Shown here piece after piece: positions 8,776 through 16,909 of a stretch of DNA of 64,000 nucleotides (positions are counted from its first letter, which is position 1; every line of letters starts with the position of its first letter). This DNA is from Chloroflexota bacterium (GTDB taxonomy: Bacteria > Chloroflexota > Dehalococcoidia > Lucifugimonadales > JACPCL1): positions 1 through 64,000 of the forward strand of contig JACPCL010000032.1 in NCBI GenBank assembly GCA_016179765.1, in the 5' to 3' direction. The notes beneath the pieces are model-generated. The model saw only the letters and a list, made by a program, of their open reading frames with translations. It was not told where the DNA came from and made no database searches. Made by a program: the position numbers and the translations under genes.

Positions 8776-8964
8776 CGCTTCCGTCCTTTTAGTCCTGCCC
8801 TGGCAGGCCGCACAGGCCCTGGGCTTGCCTCGGCAGGCTCACGCTCTATCAGGCACTATTGTGGCCCGACGTTCACGGTAAAGCAAGGGTTCTCTTTGCC
8901 AAAAAGAAGGGAAGCAGCAGGGCCTCCCCTGCCGCTTCCCTAAAGGCTGCATCTGTCAGTGAGC

Positions 8965-10497
8965 CTAGATTCTGCGGTTCTTACCCACAACGGCCTCCGC
9001 AACCAGGCGGCGCTGCACCTTGCCCGTGGCCGTCCTGGGGATCTGGCTCATGATGTAGATAGTTCTAGGGACTTTGAAGTCCGCCAGGTGTTGCCGGCAG
9101 TGCTTGATCAGCTCCGCCTCGGTGGCCTTGCCGCTGAGGACCACGGCAGCCGCGGCCTCTTCGCCGTGAGTAGCATGGGGCACGCCAAAGGCCACCGCCT
9201 CCGCCACTGCGGGGTGGGAAAGCAACGCCTCGTCTATCTCCAGAGGGGCAATCTTCTCGCCGCTACGGTTAATCAGCTCCTTGATTCGCCCTACCAGGGA
9301 GAGATAGCCGCCAGCGCCGATTACCCCCTCGTCCCCCGTGCGGAACCAGCCGCTGACAAAGGAGGAGGCGTTGGCCGCCGGGTTATCCTCGTAGGCCGAG
9401 ATGACGTTGGGGCCCTTGATCACCACCTCGCCCTCGGCGCCCTCCGGCAGCAGATTGCCCATGGCGTCCATAATGGCGATCTCCACCCCCGTGGCCTGGC
9501 CCACGCTACCGGGTACCCGCCGCCCTGGAGGAAGCGGGTTGGAGGCCATCTGGTGGGCCGCCTCGGTCATGCCATAGGCCTCCAGCACCGGCACCTCAAA
9601 GCGAGCCTCCATCTCATGCATCAGCCCGGCCGGGAGGGAGGAGCTACAGGAGCGGATGAAGCGTACGCTCGGCCGCAGGGCAGGTTCCTGGTGGCCGCTC
9701 CTGGCCCGGGCCACCAGGGCCTGGTGCATGGAGGGCACGGCGGTGTACCAGGTGGCCCGGTACTGTTTGACCACGGGCCAGAAGTTCAGCGGATTGAAGC
9801 GCGCCGGTACAACCACCGTGCCACCCGAGGCGAAGGTGGCCAGAGTGGAGGCCACCAGGCCGTGGACGTGAAACAGGGGCATGACGCACAAAGAGACGTC
9901 ATCCGGCGTCAGGTTGTAACTGTGGACGATGTTGCCCACGGAGGTCACAATGTTGTGGTGCCGCAGGGGGACGCGCTTTGGGCGGCTGGTGGTGCCGCTG
10001 GTGTGCAGCACCAGGGCAACGTCCTCGTAACCCGGGATGCTCCCCTCCCCAGGAGTCTTGCCGTTCTTGCCCGCCCACTGAAAGGCCACGCTCCCCTGCC
10101 CGTCCAGGGTCGCAACGATGCGCAACACGCCAGGCGCCGCGACGCTCAGGGCCGTCTCCGCCCCCTCGGGCGGCGTGATGATAATCCGGGGTTTCGTATC
10201 CTCCAGATAAAACTGGAACTCGTCCGCCTTATAGGCGGGGTTCAAGGGGGCGGCGGTGCCCGCAGTAGCCGCCGCCAGGAAGGCGACAATGCACTCGGGG
10301 CCGTTTGGCAGCACGGTGGCTACCCGGTCGCCAGGGCGGATGCCCATGGCCCGAAGCTCGGCAGCCAGGCGTTGCACCTGCTGTTTCAGAGAGCCGTAGG
10401 TGATGGTGGGGCCATCAGGGACCTGGATGGCTGGATGGGCCGGCGCCCCCTTTTCCAGCAGCTCAAGGAGCGTGGTGGCCTGGATGCTCGTTGTCAT
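8965..10497 (-). CDS. Oxalate-CoA ligase-like acyl-CoA synthetase (AAE3/Pcs60 type)
   Basis: A 510-residue adenylate-forming enzyme. Motifs are LVLHTSGTTSRPKRVPL, MPLFHVHGL, the stretch ATWYTAVPSMHQAL, FIRSCSSSLPAG, YGMTEAAHQMASNPLPP, WFRTGDEG and the C-terminal lysine motif PRTATGKVQRR. The run from TSGTTSRPK through AYGMTEAxHxMxSNPLP is very like the plant AAE3 and yeast Pcs60 oxalyl-CoA synthetases from memory. AAGGAG precedes ATG 10497. It is divergent from a GntR regulator, beyond which lies an oxalate-oxidoreductase-like operon; this context supports oxalate as substrate. A medium-chain acyl substrate remains possible. Confidence 0.75.
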   Translation of the reverse strand: MTTSIQATTLLELLEKGAPAHPAIQVPDGPTITYGSLKQQVQRLAAELRAMGIRPGDRVATVLPNGPECIVAFLAAATAGTAAPLNPAYKADEFQFYLEDTKPRIIITPPEGAETALSVAAPGVLRIVATLDGQGSVAFQWAGKNGKTPGEGSIPGYEDVALVLHTSGTTSRPKRVPLRHHNIVTSVGNIVHSYNLTPDDVSLCVMPLFHVHGLVASTLATFASGGTVVVPARFNPLNFWPVVKQYRATWYTAVPSMHQALVARARSGHQEPALRPSVRFIRSCSSSLPAGLMHEMEARFEVPVLEAYGMTEAAHQMASNPLPPGRRVPGSVGQATGVEIAIMDAMGNLLPEGAEGEVVIKGPNVISAYEDNPAANASSFVSGWFRTGDEGVIGAGGYLSLVGRIKELINRSGEKIAPLEIDEALLSHPAVAEAVAFGVPHATHGEEAAAAVVLSGKATEAELIKHCRQHLADFKVPRTIYIMSQIPRTATGKVQRRLVAEAVVGKNRRI

Positions 10498-10560
10498 GCC
10501 TGCGAGTCTCCTTCGTTCGCACTGGCCCTGGTGCAGGGAGGTATAGATGAAACTCAAGGT

Positions 10561-10580
10561 TTAGTCTATACCTTAGACCA
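10561..10580. promoter_or_regulatory. Candidate GntR operator upstream of the ligase gene
   Basis: GTCTATACCTTAGAC at 10564-10578 is a perfect dyad (arms GTCTA/TAGAC, 5-base centre) about 65 bases upstream of the ligase start, in the intergenic region shared with a GntR/FCD regulator. FCD regulators bind short dyads of this kind; the assignment is inference. Confidence 0.4.
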
Positions 10581-10731
10581 ATAACTGTAAGTAAAAACTA
10601 TAGCAGGCCTGCCCCGCCTCGTCAACGGGCGATAGGATTGGCCGTCCAACCGTTGCGCCCAGCATGGCATCATCATGCGGGGAAACTGCTCCAGGGTATT
10701 GTTCCTGTTCTATAGGTAAGGGTATCCCCCA

Positions 10732-10779
10732 GTCATTGCACCCATTCATGGTTTCAATGACGTGCGCCCAGGGTCATTG
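10732..10779. promoter_or_regulatory. Candidate operator upstream of the GntR gene
   Basis: GTCATTG (10732-10738) and CAATGAC (10755-10761) form an inverted repeat, and GTCATTG recurs at 10773-10779. The three half-sites lie 40-90 bases before the GntR start and could serve autoregulation. The rest of the 10498-10820 gap holds no gene that I can see. Confidence 0.35.
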
Positions 10780-10820
10780 AGGGCATTGACACCTCCCCAT
10801 AAGGAGAAGAGAATGGGCAT

Positions 10821-11573
10821 ATGGTCAGACCAGCAGGCCATCAGGCCACATCCCAGGAACCCCCATTCACCTCCGTCCGCAGGACACGGCTCTTTGAAGG
10901 AGTCGTGGCGCAGCTTCGCACCCTCATCAAGGAGGGGCGACTGCAGCCCGGCCAGCGCCTGCTCCCTGAGCGGGAGTTGGCGGAGCGGTTCCAGGTGAGC
11001 CGCGCCTCCCTTCGGGAGGCCATCCGCGCCCTGGAGCGGGATGGGCTGGTGGTGATCCGTCCCGGCGCGGGCACCTTTGTCAGCGAGGAGGGGTTTGACG
11101 CCGCGGTGGAGGCGCTCGCCCAACGCCTCTTGGAGGAGCGCCAGGCCCTGGCGGACATCACCGAGTTGCGCCTTATCCTGGAGCCACAGATCGCCGCCCT
11201 GGCCGCTCAGCGGGCCACCAGAGAGGACAGAAACCATCTTCTGGCCATGCTCAAGGAGCAACAGCGCCAGATTGCAGCGGGGGAAACGGGCGCCGCCGCC
11301 GATACCGCCTTCCACTCCGCCGTGGCCGCCGCTTCCCACAACCAGGCCTTGGAGCGCCTGAGCGCCATCCTGGTAGACCTGCTGGCCCCCATCCGGGATG
11401 AGGGTCTCCAGACGCCGGACCGCTCCCTGCGCTCCCTGGCCACTCACCGCGCCATTCTGGAGGCGGTTCAGCGTGGCGACACCGAGGCGTCACGCCAGGC
11501 GATGCAAGAGCACATCCTTGGCGTACAGCAGGGACTGGCCCAGGGGTCAGAGGAGGCTGTGCAGCACAGGTAG
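10821..11573 (+). CDS. GntR-family regulator, FadR/FCD subfamily
   Basis: A 250-residue transcription factor. The winged helix-turn-helix is at about residues 20-85 (ERELAERFQVSRASLREAIR and GLVVIRPGAGTFV), followed by an all-helical FCD ligand-binding domain with the metal-ligand-like TAFHSAVAAASHN and LATHRAILEAVQRGD. ATG 10821 lies 14 bases after AAGGAG, a long spacing. FCD regulators sense small carboxylates, which suits control of the adjoining ligase and oxidoreductase genes; the effector itself is unknown. Confidence 0.88.
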   Translation: MVRPAGHQATSQEPPFTSVRRTRLFEGVVAQLRTLIKEGRLQPGQRLLPERELAERFQVSRASLREAIRALERDGLVVIRPGAGTFVSEEGFDAAVEALAQRLLEERQALADITELRLILEPQIAALAAQRATREDRNHLLAMLKEQQRQIAAGETGAAADTAFHSAVAAASHNQALERLSAILVDLLAPIRDEGLQTPDRSLRSLATHRAILEAVQRGDTEASRQAMQEHILGVQQGLAQGSEEAVQHR

Positions 11574-11644
11574 AGTGAACATCATCAGCTTTCCAGTAGT
11601 CAACTGCCAATTGAAGGTGATAGGAGAAAGGAGGGCAGGCGCCC

Positions 11645-12817
11645 ATGACCACGTATGCCGTAGAGGTGGTGTACCGGGGCATCTTCCAACGGACCCTCTC
11701 CCGGAACATCTGCCGTGGCATTGTCCTGGCAGCCCACAAGGGCGGCAAGATCGGCACCGCCTTTGGCCGCTATGGCGACTCCCCTGAGCGAAACGGCATC
11801 CCCGCCAAGTACTTTGCCGTGGTGGCCGACGACCAGCTTGAGCTGGAGGAGAGCTTGGCCAAATACGAACCCAAGGAGGTGGACGTTACCATCTGCGTGG
11901 ACGACACCCTGTGCAAGGGCGTTGAGTCCTGGGCCTGGTACGGCCTTCAACCCATCAATGCCCTGACCAAGGAGGGTGGCGCCCTGCTCGTGACCTCCAA
12001 GCAGGCCGCCGATGCCCTGCTGGAGGACATCCACCGGAAGGGCATGCCCTACCGCCTGGCCATCGTTAGCGGCCCCGCCAGCTTCTCCGGCCTGTGGGTC
12101 TACAAAGACGACCACACCGACGTGCGCATCCTGGGCGCCCTCGCTCGGGTGTGCCCCGGCCTCGTATCCATGGAGGCGTACGAGCAGGTCATCCAGGAGA
12201 TATGGAGCAACGAGGCGAAGGTCCGCTCTGCACGCCGCTCTTACGACCAGACCCGTGTGCGGCCCGTGGAGCCGGCGGAGGGCAACACCTCGGTTCCCTT
12301 CTCCTTCACCAAGCCCGGCTGGACCCAGATGCGGGAAGCCCTCACCATCGTGGGTGTTCCCCAGGGAGCCGGCTTTCGGGGCGGCCAGGGCGGCTTTCAG
12401 CCGGCGCGCAGCGAGGTGTTCAAGAAGTTCAGCACCCGCACCATGCGCCCGATCGTCAACTTCCAGACCTGCACTAAGTGCACCCTGTGCTGGCTTCAGT
12501 GCCCCGACTCCTGCTTTGACGTAACCCCCGATGGCCGCTACGACGCCAACCTAGAGGCCTGCTGCGGCTGCGGCGTCTGCGCCGACGTGTGCCCAGTGGC
12601 CGACTGCGTCACTATGGTCAACGAGGCCCACTTCAACGACAACTCAAGCCAGTACGACTGGTTCCAACGGGACAAGGACGGCTATCTGCGCTGGCTTACC
12701 GAGACGGTAGCCCAGCAAAAAGGGGAGCAACGCTCTCATGGCTTCCACCACTGGGGCCAGTATAAAGAGGAGATCGCTGCGGCCGCCGCAGCGTCGGAGG
12801 CAGGCCATGACAACTAG
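11645..12817 (+). CDS. 2-oxoacid:ferredoxin oxidoreductase, fused gamma-delta subunit (oxalate oxidoreductase-like)
   Basis: A 390-residue protein fusing a PorG-type gamma domain (about residues 1-230) to a PorD-type ferredoxin domain. The latter has two 4Fe-4S motifs, CTKCTLCWLQCPDSC and CCGCGVCADVCP (near residues 278-322), which carry electrons from the ThDP site to ferredoxin. The gene order gamma/delta, alpha, beta and the fusion match Moorella oxalate oxidoreductase. AGGAGG lies upstream of ATG 11645. It overlaps the alpha gene by 11 bases. Confidence 0.85.
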   Translation: MTTYAVEVVYRGIFQRTLSRNICRGIVLAAHKGGKIGTAFGRYGDSPERNGIPAKYFAVVADDQLELEESLAKYEPKEVDVTICVDDTLCKGVESWAWYGLQPINALTKEGGALLVTSKQAADALLEDIHRKGMPYRLAIVSGPASFSGLWVYKDDHTDVRILGALARVCPGLVSMEAYEQVIQEIWSNEAKVRSARRSYDQTRVRPVEPAEGNTSVPFSFTKPGWTQMREALTIVGVPQGAGFRGGQGGFQPARSEVFKKFSTRTMRPIVNFQTCTKCTLCWLQCPDSCFDVTPDGRYDANLEACCGCGVCADVCPVADCVTMVNEAHFNDNSSQYDWFQRDKDGYLRWLTETVAQQKGEQRSHGFHHWGQYKEEIAAAAAASEAGHDN

Positions 12818-14039
12818 AACCGCGGAAGAGGCCCCCGTTGCCGGGCGGGAGGAGCTCATTAGCGGCAGCGAGGCCATCGCCCAGGCCTGCGCCCTGGCAG
12901 ACATAGATGTGGTCACCGCGTACCCCATCCGCCCCTACGATACGGTCATGCAGTTCCTCTCTAGGCTCATCGCCGATGGCGCACTGAAGTGCGAGTTCAT
13001 CGTGGCGGAGAGCGAGCACTCCCAGTTTGAAATCGTGAAGCACGCCTCCGCCGTGGGCGCTCGCACCTTCGTCGGCTCCAGCGGCGTCGGCTGGTTCTAC
13101 GCCCTAGAGGCCATTGCTGTCACCGCCGGCCTGCGCCTCCCCGTCGTCGCCTTGGTGGGCAACCGCGCCCTGGACGACCCGGGCGCCTTCGGCTGCGAGC
13201 ACAACGACGCCCTGGCTGTGCGGGACCTGGGCTGGCTCATGAACTGGGTGTCCACCGGCCAGGAGGCTTTGGACACCGCCCTCATCGCCTGGCGCGTTGC
13301 GGAGGACCCCCGGGTCTTCCTTCCTTGCGCCATCAGCGCCGACGGCGCCTTCCTCACCCACTCCCAGCAGATCGTGCGGGTGCCGGACAAGCGTCTAGTG
13401 GACCGCTTCCTGCCCCCTTACAACCGCGGCGACCTGCAGCTTCACCCCGATAATCCCATCACCATCGCCCCTCAGGTGAATGAGGACTGGCTCATGGAGA
13501 TGCGCAAGCAGACCGACGCCGCCATGCGTCGCAGCAGGGACGTCATCATTGAAGCCTACCTGGACTTCAACCGTATCTTCCACCGTGACCTGACACCCTT
13601 CACCGAGGAGTACATGACGGAGGATGCAGAGGTGATTCTTGTAGGCGTGGGCACGTTGGCCTTGCCCATCAAGGTGGCGGTGCGCCGGCTGCGGGAGCAA
13701 GGCCAGAAGGTAGGCTTCCTGCGCCTCAAGTGGTTCCGGCCCTTCCCGATGCCGGAGGTGCAGAAAGCGTTGTCCAAAGCCAAGGCTGTAGGCGTCATAG
13801 ACCGGGACTACTCCTTTGGCTCGCCCATGCATGGCGGCGTGCTGGCCCACGAGGTCCGCTCCGCCCTGTACGACGTGGAACCACGGGTCCCCGTGGTCAA
13901 CTTTGTGGCGGGCCTAGGCGGGCGGGAGATCACCCAGCCCTTCGCACGCGAGATGTTCGCCATCACCCAGCAGGCCGCCCAATCAGGCGCGTCGGATACT
14001 CAAACCCACTGGATTGGAGTAAGGGAGAACCAGGAATGA
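12807..14039 (+). CDS. Oxalate oxidoreductase-like alpha subunit
   Basis: A 410-residue alpha subunit of the pyruvate:ferredoxin oxidoreductase superfamily. Where pyruvate enzymes have YPITP, this protein has YPIRP, with Arg42. Further on, GNRALDDPGAFG places Arg120, Asp123 and Phe128. Subtracting an 11-residue N-terminal difference gives 31, 109, 112 and 117, the positions I recall for the substrate-binding and switch-loop residues of Moorella oxalate oxidoreductase. I therefore infer oxalate (to 2 CO2 plus reduced ferredoxin) as substrate. GGAGG precedes ATG 12807; the stop overlaps the beta start as ATGA. A different, still anionic 2-oxoacid is the main alternative. Confidence 0.82.
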   Translation: MTTRTAEEAPVAGREELISGSEAIAQACALADIDVVTAYPIRPYDTVMQFLSRLIADGALKCEFIVAESEHSQFEIVKHASAVGARTFVGSSGVGWFYALEAIAVTAGLRLPVVALVGNRALDDPGAFGCEHNDALAVRDLGWLMNWVSTGQEALDTALIAWRVAEDPRVFLPCAISADGAFLTHSQQIVRVPDKRLVDRFLPPYNRGDLQLHPDNPITIAPQVNEDWLMEMRKQTDAAMRRSRDVIIEAYLDFNRIFHRDLTPFTEEYMTEDAEVILVGVGTLALPIKVAVRRLREQGQKVGFLRLKWFRPFPMPEVQKALSKAKAVGVIDRDYSFGSPMHGGVLAHEVRSALYDVEPRVPVVNFVAGLGGREITQPFAREMFAITQQAAQSGASDTQTHWIGVRENQE

Positions 14040-15037
14040 CTACGACACAGAAGCTCCCGGCCATCCGGGGCGTCCACAACGCCCCCCTGGAAGAGTTCTA
14101 CACCTCTGGCCATCGCACCTGCCAGGGATGCGAGTCAGCCTTGGTCATGAAGCTCATGATAAAGGCGGCGGGCCCCAGGACGGTGGTCCTGGGCAGCACC
14201 GGATGCATGTACGTGGCCAACACCACCTACTACAGCACCCCTTGGGTAGTGCCCTGGATGCACACTCAGCTTGGCTCCTCTGGCTCTGCGGCCACCGGCG
14301 CCGCTGCCGGCCTGAAAGCCCTGATGAAGAAGGGCAAGATGAAGGAGGAACCCATCAACGTCATCTCCTTCTGTGGCGATGGCGGCGGCGCCGACATGGG
14401 CCTCTCGGCCATCTCCGCCTCCTTGACCCACCCGGAGTACAACCATCTGGTGCTGATGTACGATAACGAGTCCTACGCCAACACCGACATCCAGGTCTCC
14501 GGTTCCTCCCCCTGGGGGGCACACACCTCCTTCAGCCCGCCGGGCAAGGCGCGACGCATCATGCACGACCGGTGGAAGAAGAACACGGCGGCCATGTTGG
14601 CCCATGGCCACCCCAAGTCCCGCTACATCGCCACGGGATGCGCCTCCTACGCCGTAGACCTGCTCAACAAGGTACGCCGCGCCCTGACACTGGGCGGCCC
14701 GACCTTCATCCACAGCTTTGACCCCTGCCCCAAGGGGTGGGACTACGACCCCAGGTACTCTCACGAGCTGGGGATGCTGGCCGTAGAGACGGGACTGTGG
14801 GTGCAGTGGGAGATTGAAGACGGCGTGCTGCGCTACAGCGGCCCCTCCCGCATGATCGCCATAGGCCGGCGCAAGAGAAAGCCCATCGTGGAGTACCTGA
14901 AGCGCCAGGGCCGCTTCGCCCACTTCACCGAGGAGGACATCGCCTACTTCCAGTCCCAGGTGGACGAGATTTGGGAGAAGTGGGGGACGCCTGGCGTTTC
15001 CTCGGTGAAGCTGGACCTGAAGGGCGATAGAGCTTAA
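14036..15037 (+). CDS. Oxalate oxidoreductase-like beta subunit (ThDP and 4Fe-4S)
   Basis: A 333-residue ThDP-binding subunit. The ThDP/Mg motif is CGDGGGADMG (residues 112-121) with the downstream YDNESYANTD. Cys29, Cys32, Cys57 and Cys230 are placed like the four ligands of the proximal 4Fe-4S cluster in pyruvate:ferredoxin oxidoreductase beta subunits. Start ATG 14036 overlaps the alpha stop (ATGA), indicating translational coupling. A strong hairpin follows the stop codon. Confidence 0.87.
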   Translation: MTTTQKLPAIRGVHNAPLEEFYTSGHRTCQGCESALVMKLMIKAAGPRTVVLGSTGCMYVANTTYYSTPWVVPWMHTQLGSSGSAATGAAAGLKALMKKGKMKEEPINVISFCGDGGGADMGLSAISASLTHPEYNHLVLMYDNESYANTDIQVSGSSPWGAHTSFSPPGKARRIMHDRWKKNTAAMLAHGHPKSRYIATGCASYAVDLLNKVRRALTLGGPTFIHSFDPCPKGWDYDPRYSHELGMLAVETGLWVQWEIEDGVLRYSGPSRMIAIGRRKRKPIVEYLKRQGRFAHFTEEDIAYFQSQVDEIWEKWGTPGVSSVKLDLKGDRA

Positions 15038-15053
15038 GCAGAGGAGAGAATTT

Positions 15054-15096
15054 GTAAAGGATTCTGCTGCGGCTTTGCCGCAGCAGAATCCTTTAC
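15054..15096. terminator. Long perfect hairpin between the oxidoreductase operon and the ThDP gene
   Basis: Arms of 20 bases (15054-15073 and 15077-15096) starting GTAAAGGATTCTG are perfectly complementary around a TTT loop. The hairpin lies between two converging genes and can serve as a bidirectional terminator. There is no clean U-tract. Confidence 0.7.
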
Positions 15097-15117
15097 ACGT
15101 AGTTTCTTCCCCCTTCC

Positions 15118-16782
15118 TTATCCCCCACCGCCGCCACGGGGCATATCGTTCGGGTCAACGGGCACCTCAATAACGCTGGAGACCTCATTACTCATGGCAA
15201 TCTTCACGACCTCGGCCAACTGCTCAACCCGGTCCACGTAGTACCCTTTAGCCCCGTACAGCTCCGCCAGCTTGTCAAAGCGCGGGTTGGTGAGGTCTGC
15301 GCCGACGAACCTGTCCCCAAACTGGGCCTGCTGGAGGGCCTTCTCCGACCCGTAGATGTTGTTGTTCATCACCAGGGTGATGGTAGGGACCTTCTCCCGC
15401 ACCGCCGTCTCCAACTCTTGAGCGTTGAACAAGAAGCCGCCATCGCCGTTGATGGCGATGACCGGCGAGTGGGGCCGGGCCAGCTTGGCTCCAATAGCCT
15501 CGGGTATGGCATAGCCCAGGCCACCCGTAGGCGGAGAGATGAACGTGTGAGGCGTCTGGAAGTCCAGCCGGTCGTAGCCATAGGCGGCGCAGGCGCCGGC
15601 GTCAAGGATCATGACCGTCTCGGGTGTGATGACTTTGCGGAGCTCCGCGTAGACGCGGCGCGGGCTGATCATGGTTCCGCTGATGCGGCCTTCGGCGTTT
15701 AGGCGCTGTCGGCGCTTGGCCTTTAGCTCCTCGGCTTCTCTCCTCCAGGCCGGGTCGCCGCCTTCGGCCCCTTCCGCGCGCAGCGCCTCCAGGATGCTCA
15801 GGAGCACCGACTTGGCGTCTCCCAGGATGCCCACGTGCACGGGGCAGTTGCGGCCAATCTCCTTCTCATCTATCTCAACCTGGATGATGCGGGCATCCCT
15901 GGACACGGCCCCGCTTTGCAGGTAGTTGGCGAACCCCTGAAGGCGCGTCCCCACCGCCAGGATGACATCGGCCCTGGCGGAGAGGGTGGCGGTCTCGGCG
16001 GCGCCTCGCGGCCCGTATGGGCCAACGTAGAGGCCGTGGGCGTTGGGCAGGGCGTCGTTGCGCCGGTAGCTGGTGACCATGGGGATGGAGAGCAGCTCCG
16101 CCAGCTCCACGGCCTCCTGAGTCGCACCGCTCTCGGTGACGCCACCCCCCGCAATCAGCAGCGGATGGCGCGCCTGCCGGAGGAGCTGGGCGGCCTTACG
16201 CACCAGCGCCGGGTCCCCTGCCGGGCGCTGATGCGCGCGGTAGACCTCCGGAGGCAGGATATCCGCATCTATCGTTCGCTTCTGCATCAGGTCCGTGGGA
16301 AAGTCTATGAAGACTGGCCCCTTCTTACCTGCCATGGCCACGCGGAAGGCGTGGCGCATCAGCTCCGGAATGCGCTCCGCCCGGGGTATAGACATGGCCA
16401 GCTTGGTGATAGGACGGAACAGCGGGACGTGGTCCAGCTCCTGGCCCGCCTCCCGGTAGGTGCTGCCCTGGCCGGCGGCGCCCGAAATGGCAATGACGGG
16501 GGCTTGGGCCATGAAGGCGTTGTACAGGCCACCGACCAGGTTGGCGGCGCCAGGCCCGCCGGTGGCCAGGCATACCCCCGGCTCGCCCGATATCCGTGCG
16601 TAGGCGCTGGCCATGCAGGCAGCGCCCTGCTCGTGGCGGGTGGTGATGAACCGGATGTCATTGCGACCGTAAAAGCCATCAGCGATGTCCAGGAACGAGA
16701 CTCCCACAATGCCGAAGGCGTATTTGCATCCTTCGTTCACCAGGGACTCTACCACGGCGTGGCCTGCCGTCATGTTGGGCAT
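15118..16782 (-). CDS. ThDP-dependent acetolactate-synthase-like enzyme, paralogue A
   Basis: A 554-residue enzyme of the acetolactate synthase/oxalyl-CoA decarboxylase/sulfoacetaldehyde acetyltransferase superfamily. The catalytic Glu lies in TTRHEQGAACMASAYAR (Glu51). The ThDP motif is INGDGGFLFNAQELETAV with MNNNIYGS. The central-domain stretch SYRRNDALPNAHGLYVGPYG recalls sulfoacetaldehyde acetyltransferases. AGGGAGG precedes ATG 16782. A close paralogue lies directly upstream. With an oxalate-CoA-ligase-like gene nearby, an oxalyl-CoA-type decarboxylase is attractive, but the substrate cannot be fixed from the sequence. The C-terminus is a glycine run. Confidence 0.8.
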   Translation of the reverse strand: MPNMTAGHAVVESLVNEGCKYAFGIVGVSFLDIADGFYGRNDIRFITTRHEQGAACMASAYARISGEPGVCLATGGPGAANLVGGLYNAFMAQAPVIAISGAAGQGSTYREAGQELDHVPLFRPITKLAMSIPRAERIPELMRHAFRVAMAGKKGPVFIDFPTDLMQKRTIDADILPPEVYRAHQRPAGDPALVRKAAQLLRQARHPLLIAGGGVTESGATQEAVELAELLSIPMVTSYRRNDALPNAHGLYVGPYGPRGAAETATLSARADVILAVGTRLQGFANYLQSGAVSRDARIIQVEIDEKEIGRNCPVHVGILGDAKSVLLSILEALRAEGAEGGDPAWRREAEELKAKRRQRLNAEGRISGTMISPRRVYAELRKVITPETVMILDAGACAAYGYDRLDFQTPHTFISPPTGGLGYAIPEAIGAKLARPHSPVIAINGDGGFLFNAQELETAVREKVPTITLVMNNNIYGSEKALQQAQFGDRFVGADLTNPRFDKLAELYGAKGYYVDRVEQLAEVVKIAMSNEVSSVIEVPVDPNDMPRGGGGG

Positions 16783-16820
16783 TCCTCACCTCCCTAGGCT
16801 GACTGAATGTAGCTTTTATG

Positions 16821-16861
16821 GTGAGCATCGGGAAACTGCTTTGCAGTTTCCCGATGCTCAC
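16821..16861. terminator. Perfect hairpin between the two ThDP paralogues
   Basis: Arms of 19 bases (GTGAGCATCGGGAAACTGC and its complement) flank a TTT loop. It has the same loop and arm length as the hairpin at 15054-15096 but a different arm sequence. It probably separates transcription of the two paralogues. Confidence 0.65.
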
Positions 16862-16909
16862 AGAAGATTCTTCCCCCTTGTAGGGAAGGGGGACCGAGCG
16901 GTTAGGTTC

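Noticed and set aside
11645-15037. Reading the three-gene operon as ordinary pyruvate:ferredoxin oxidoreductase
   Set aside because: The YPIRP motif and Arg/Asp/Phe spacing do not match pyruvate enzymes; kept only as an alternative.
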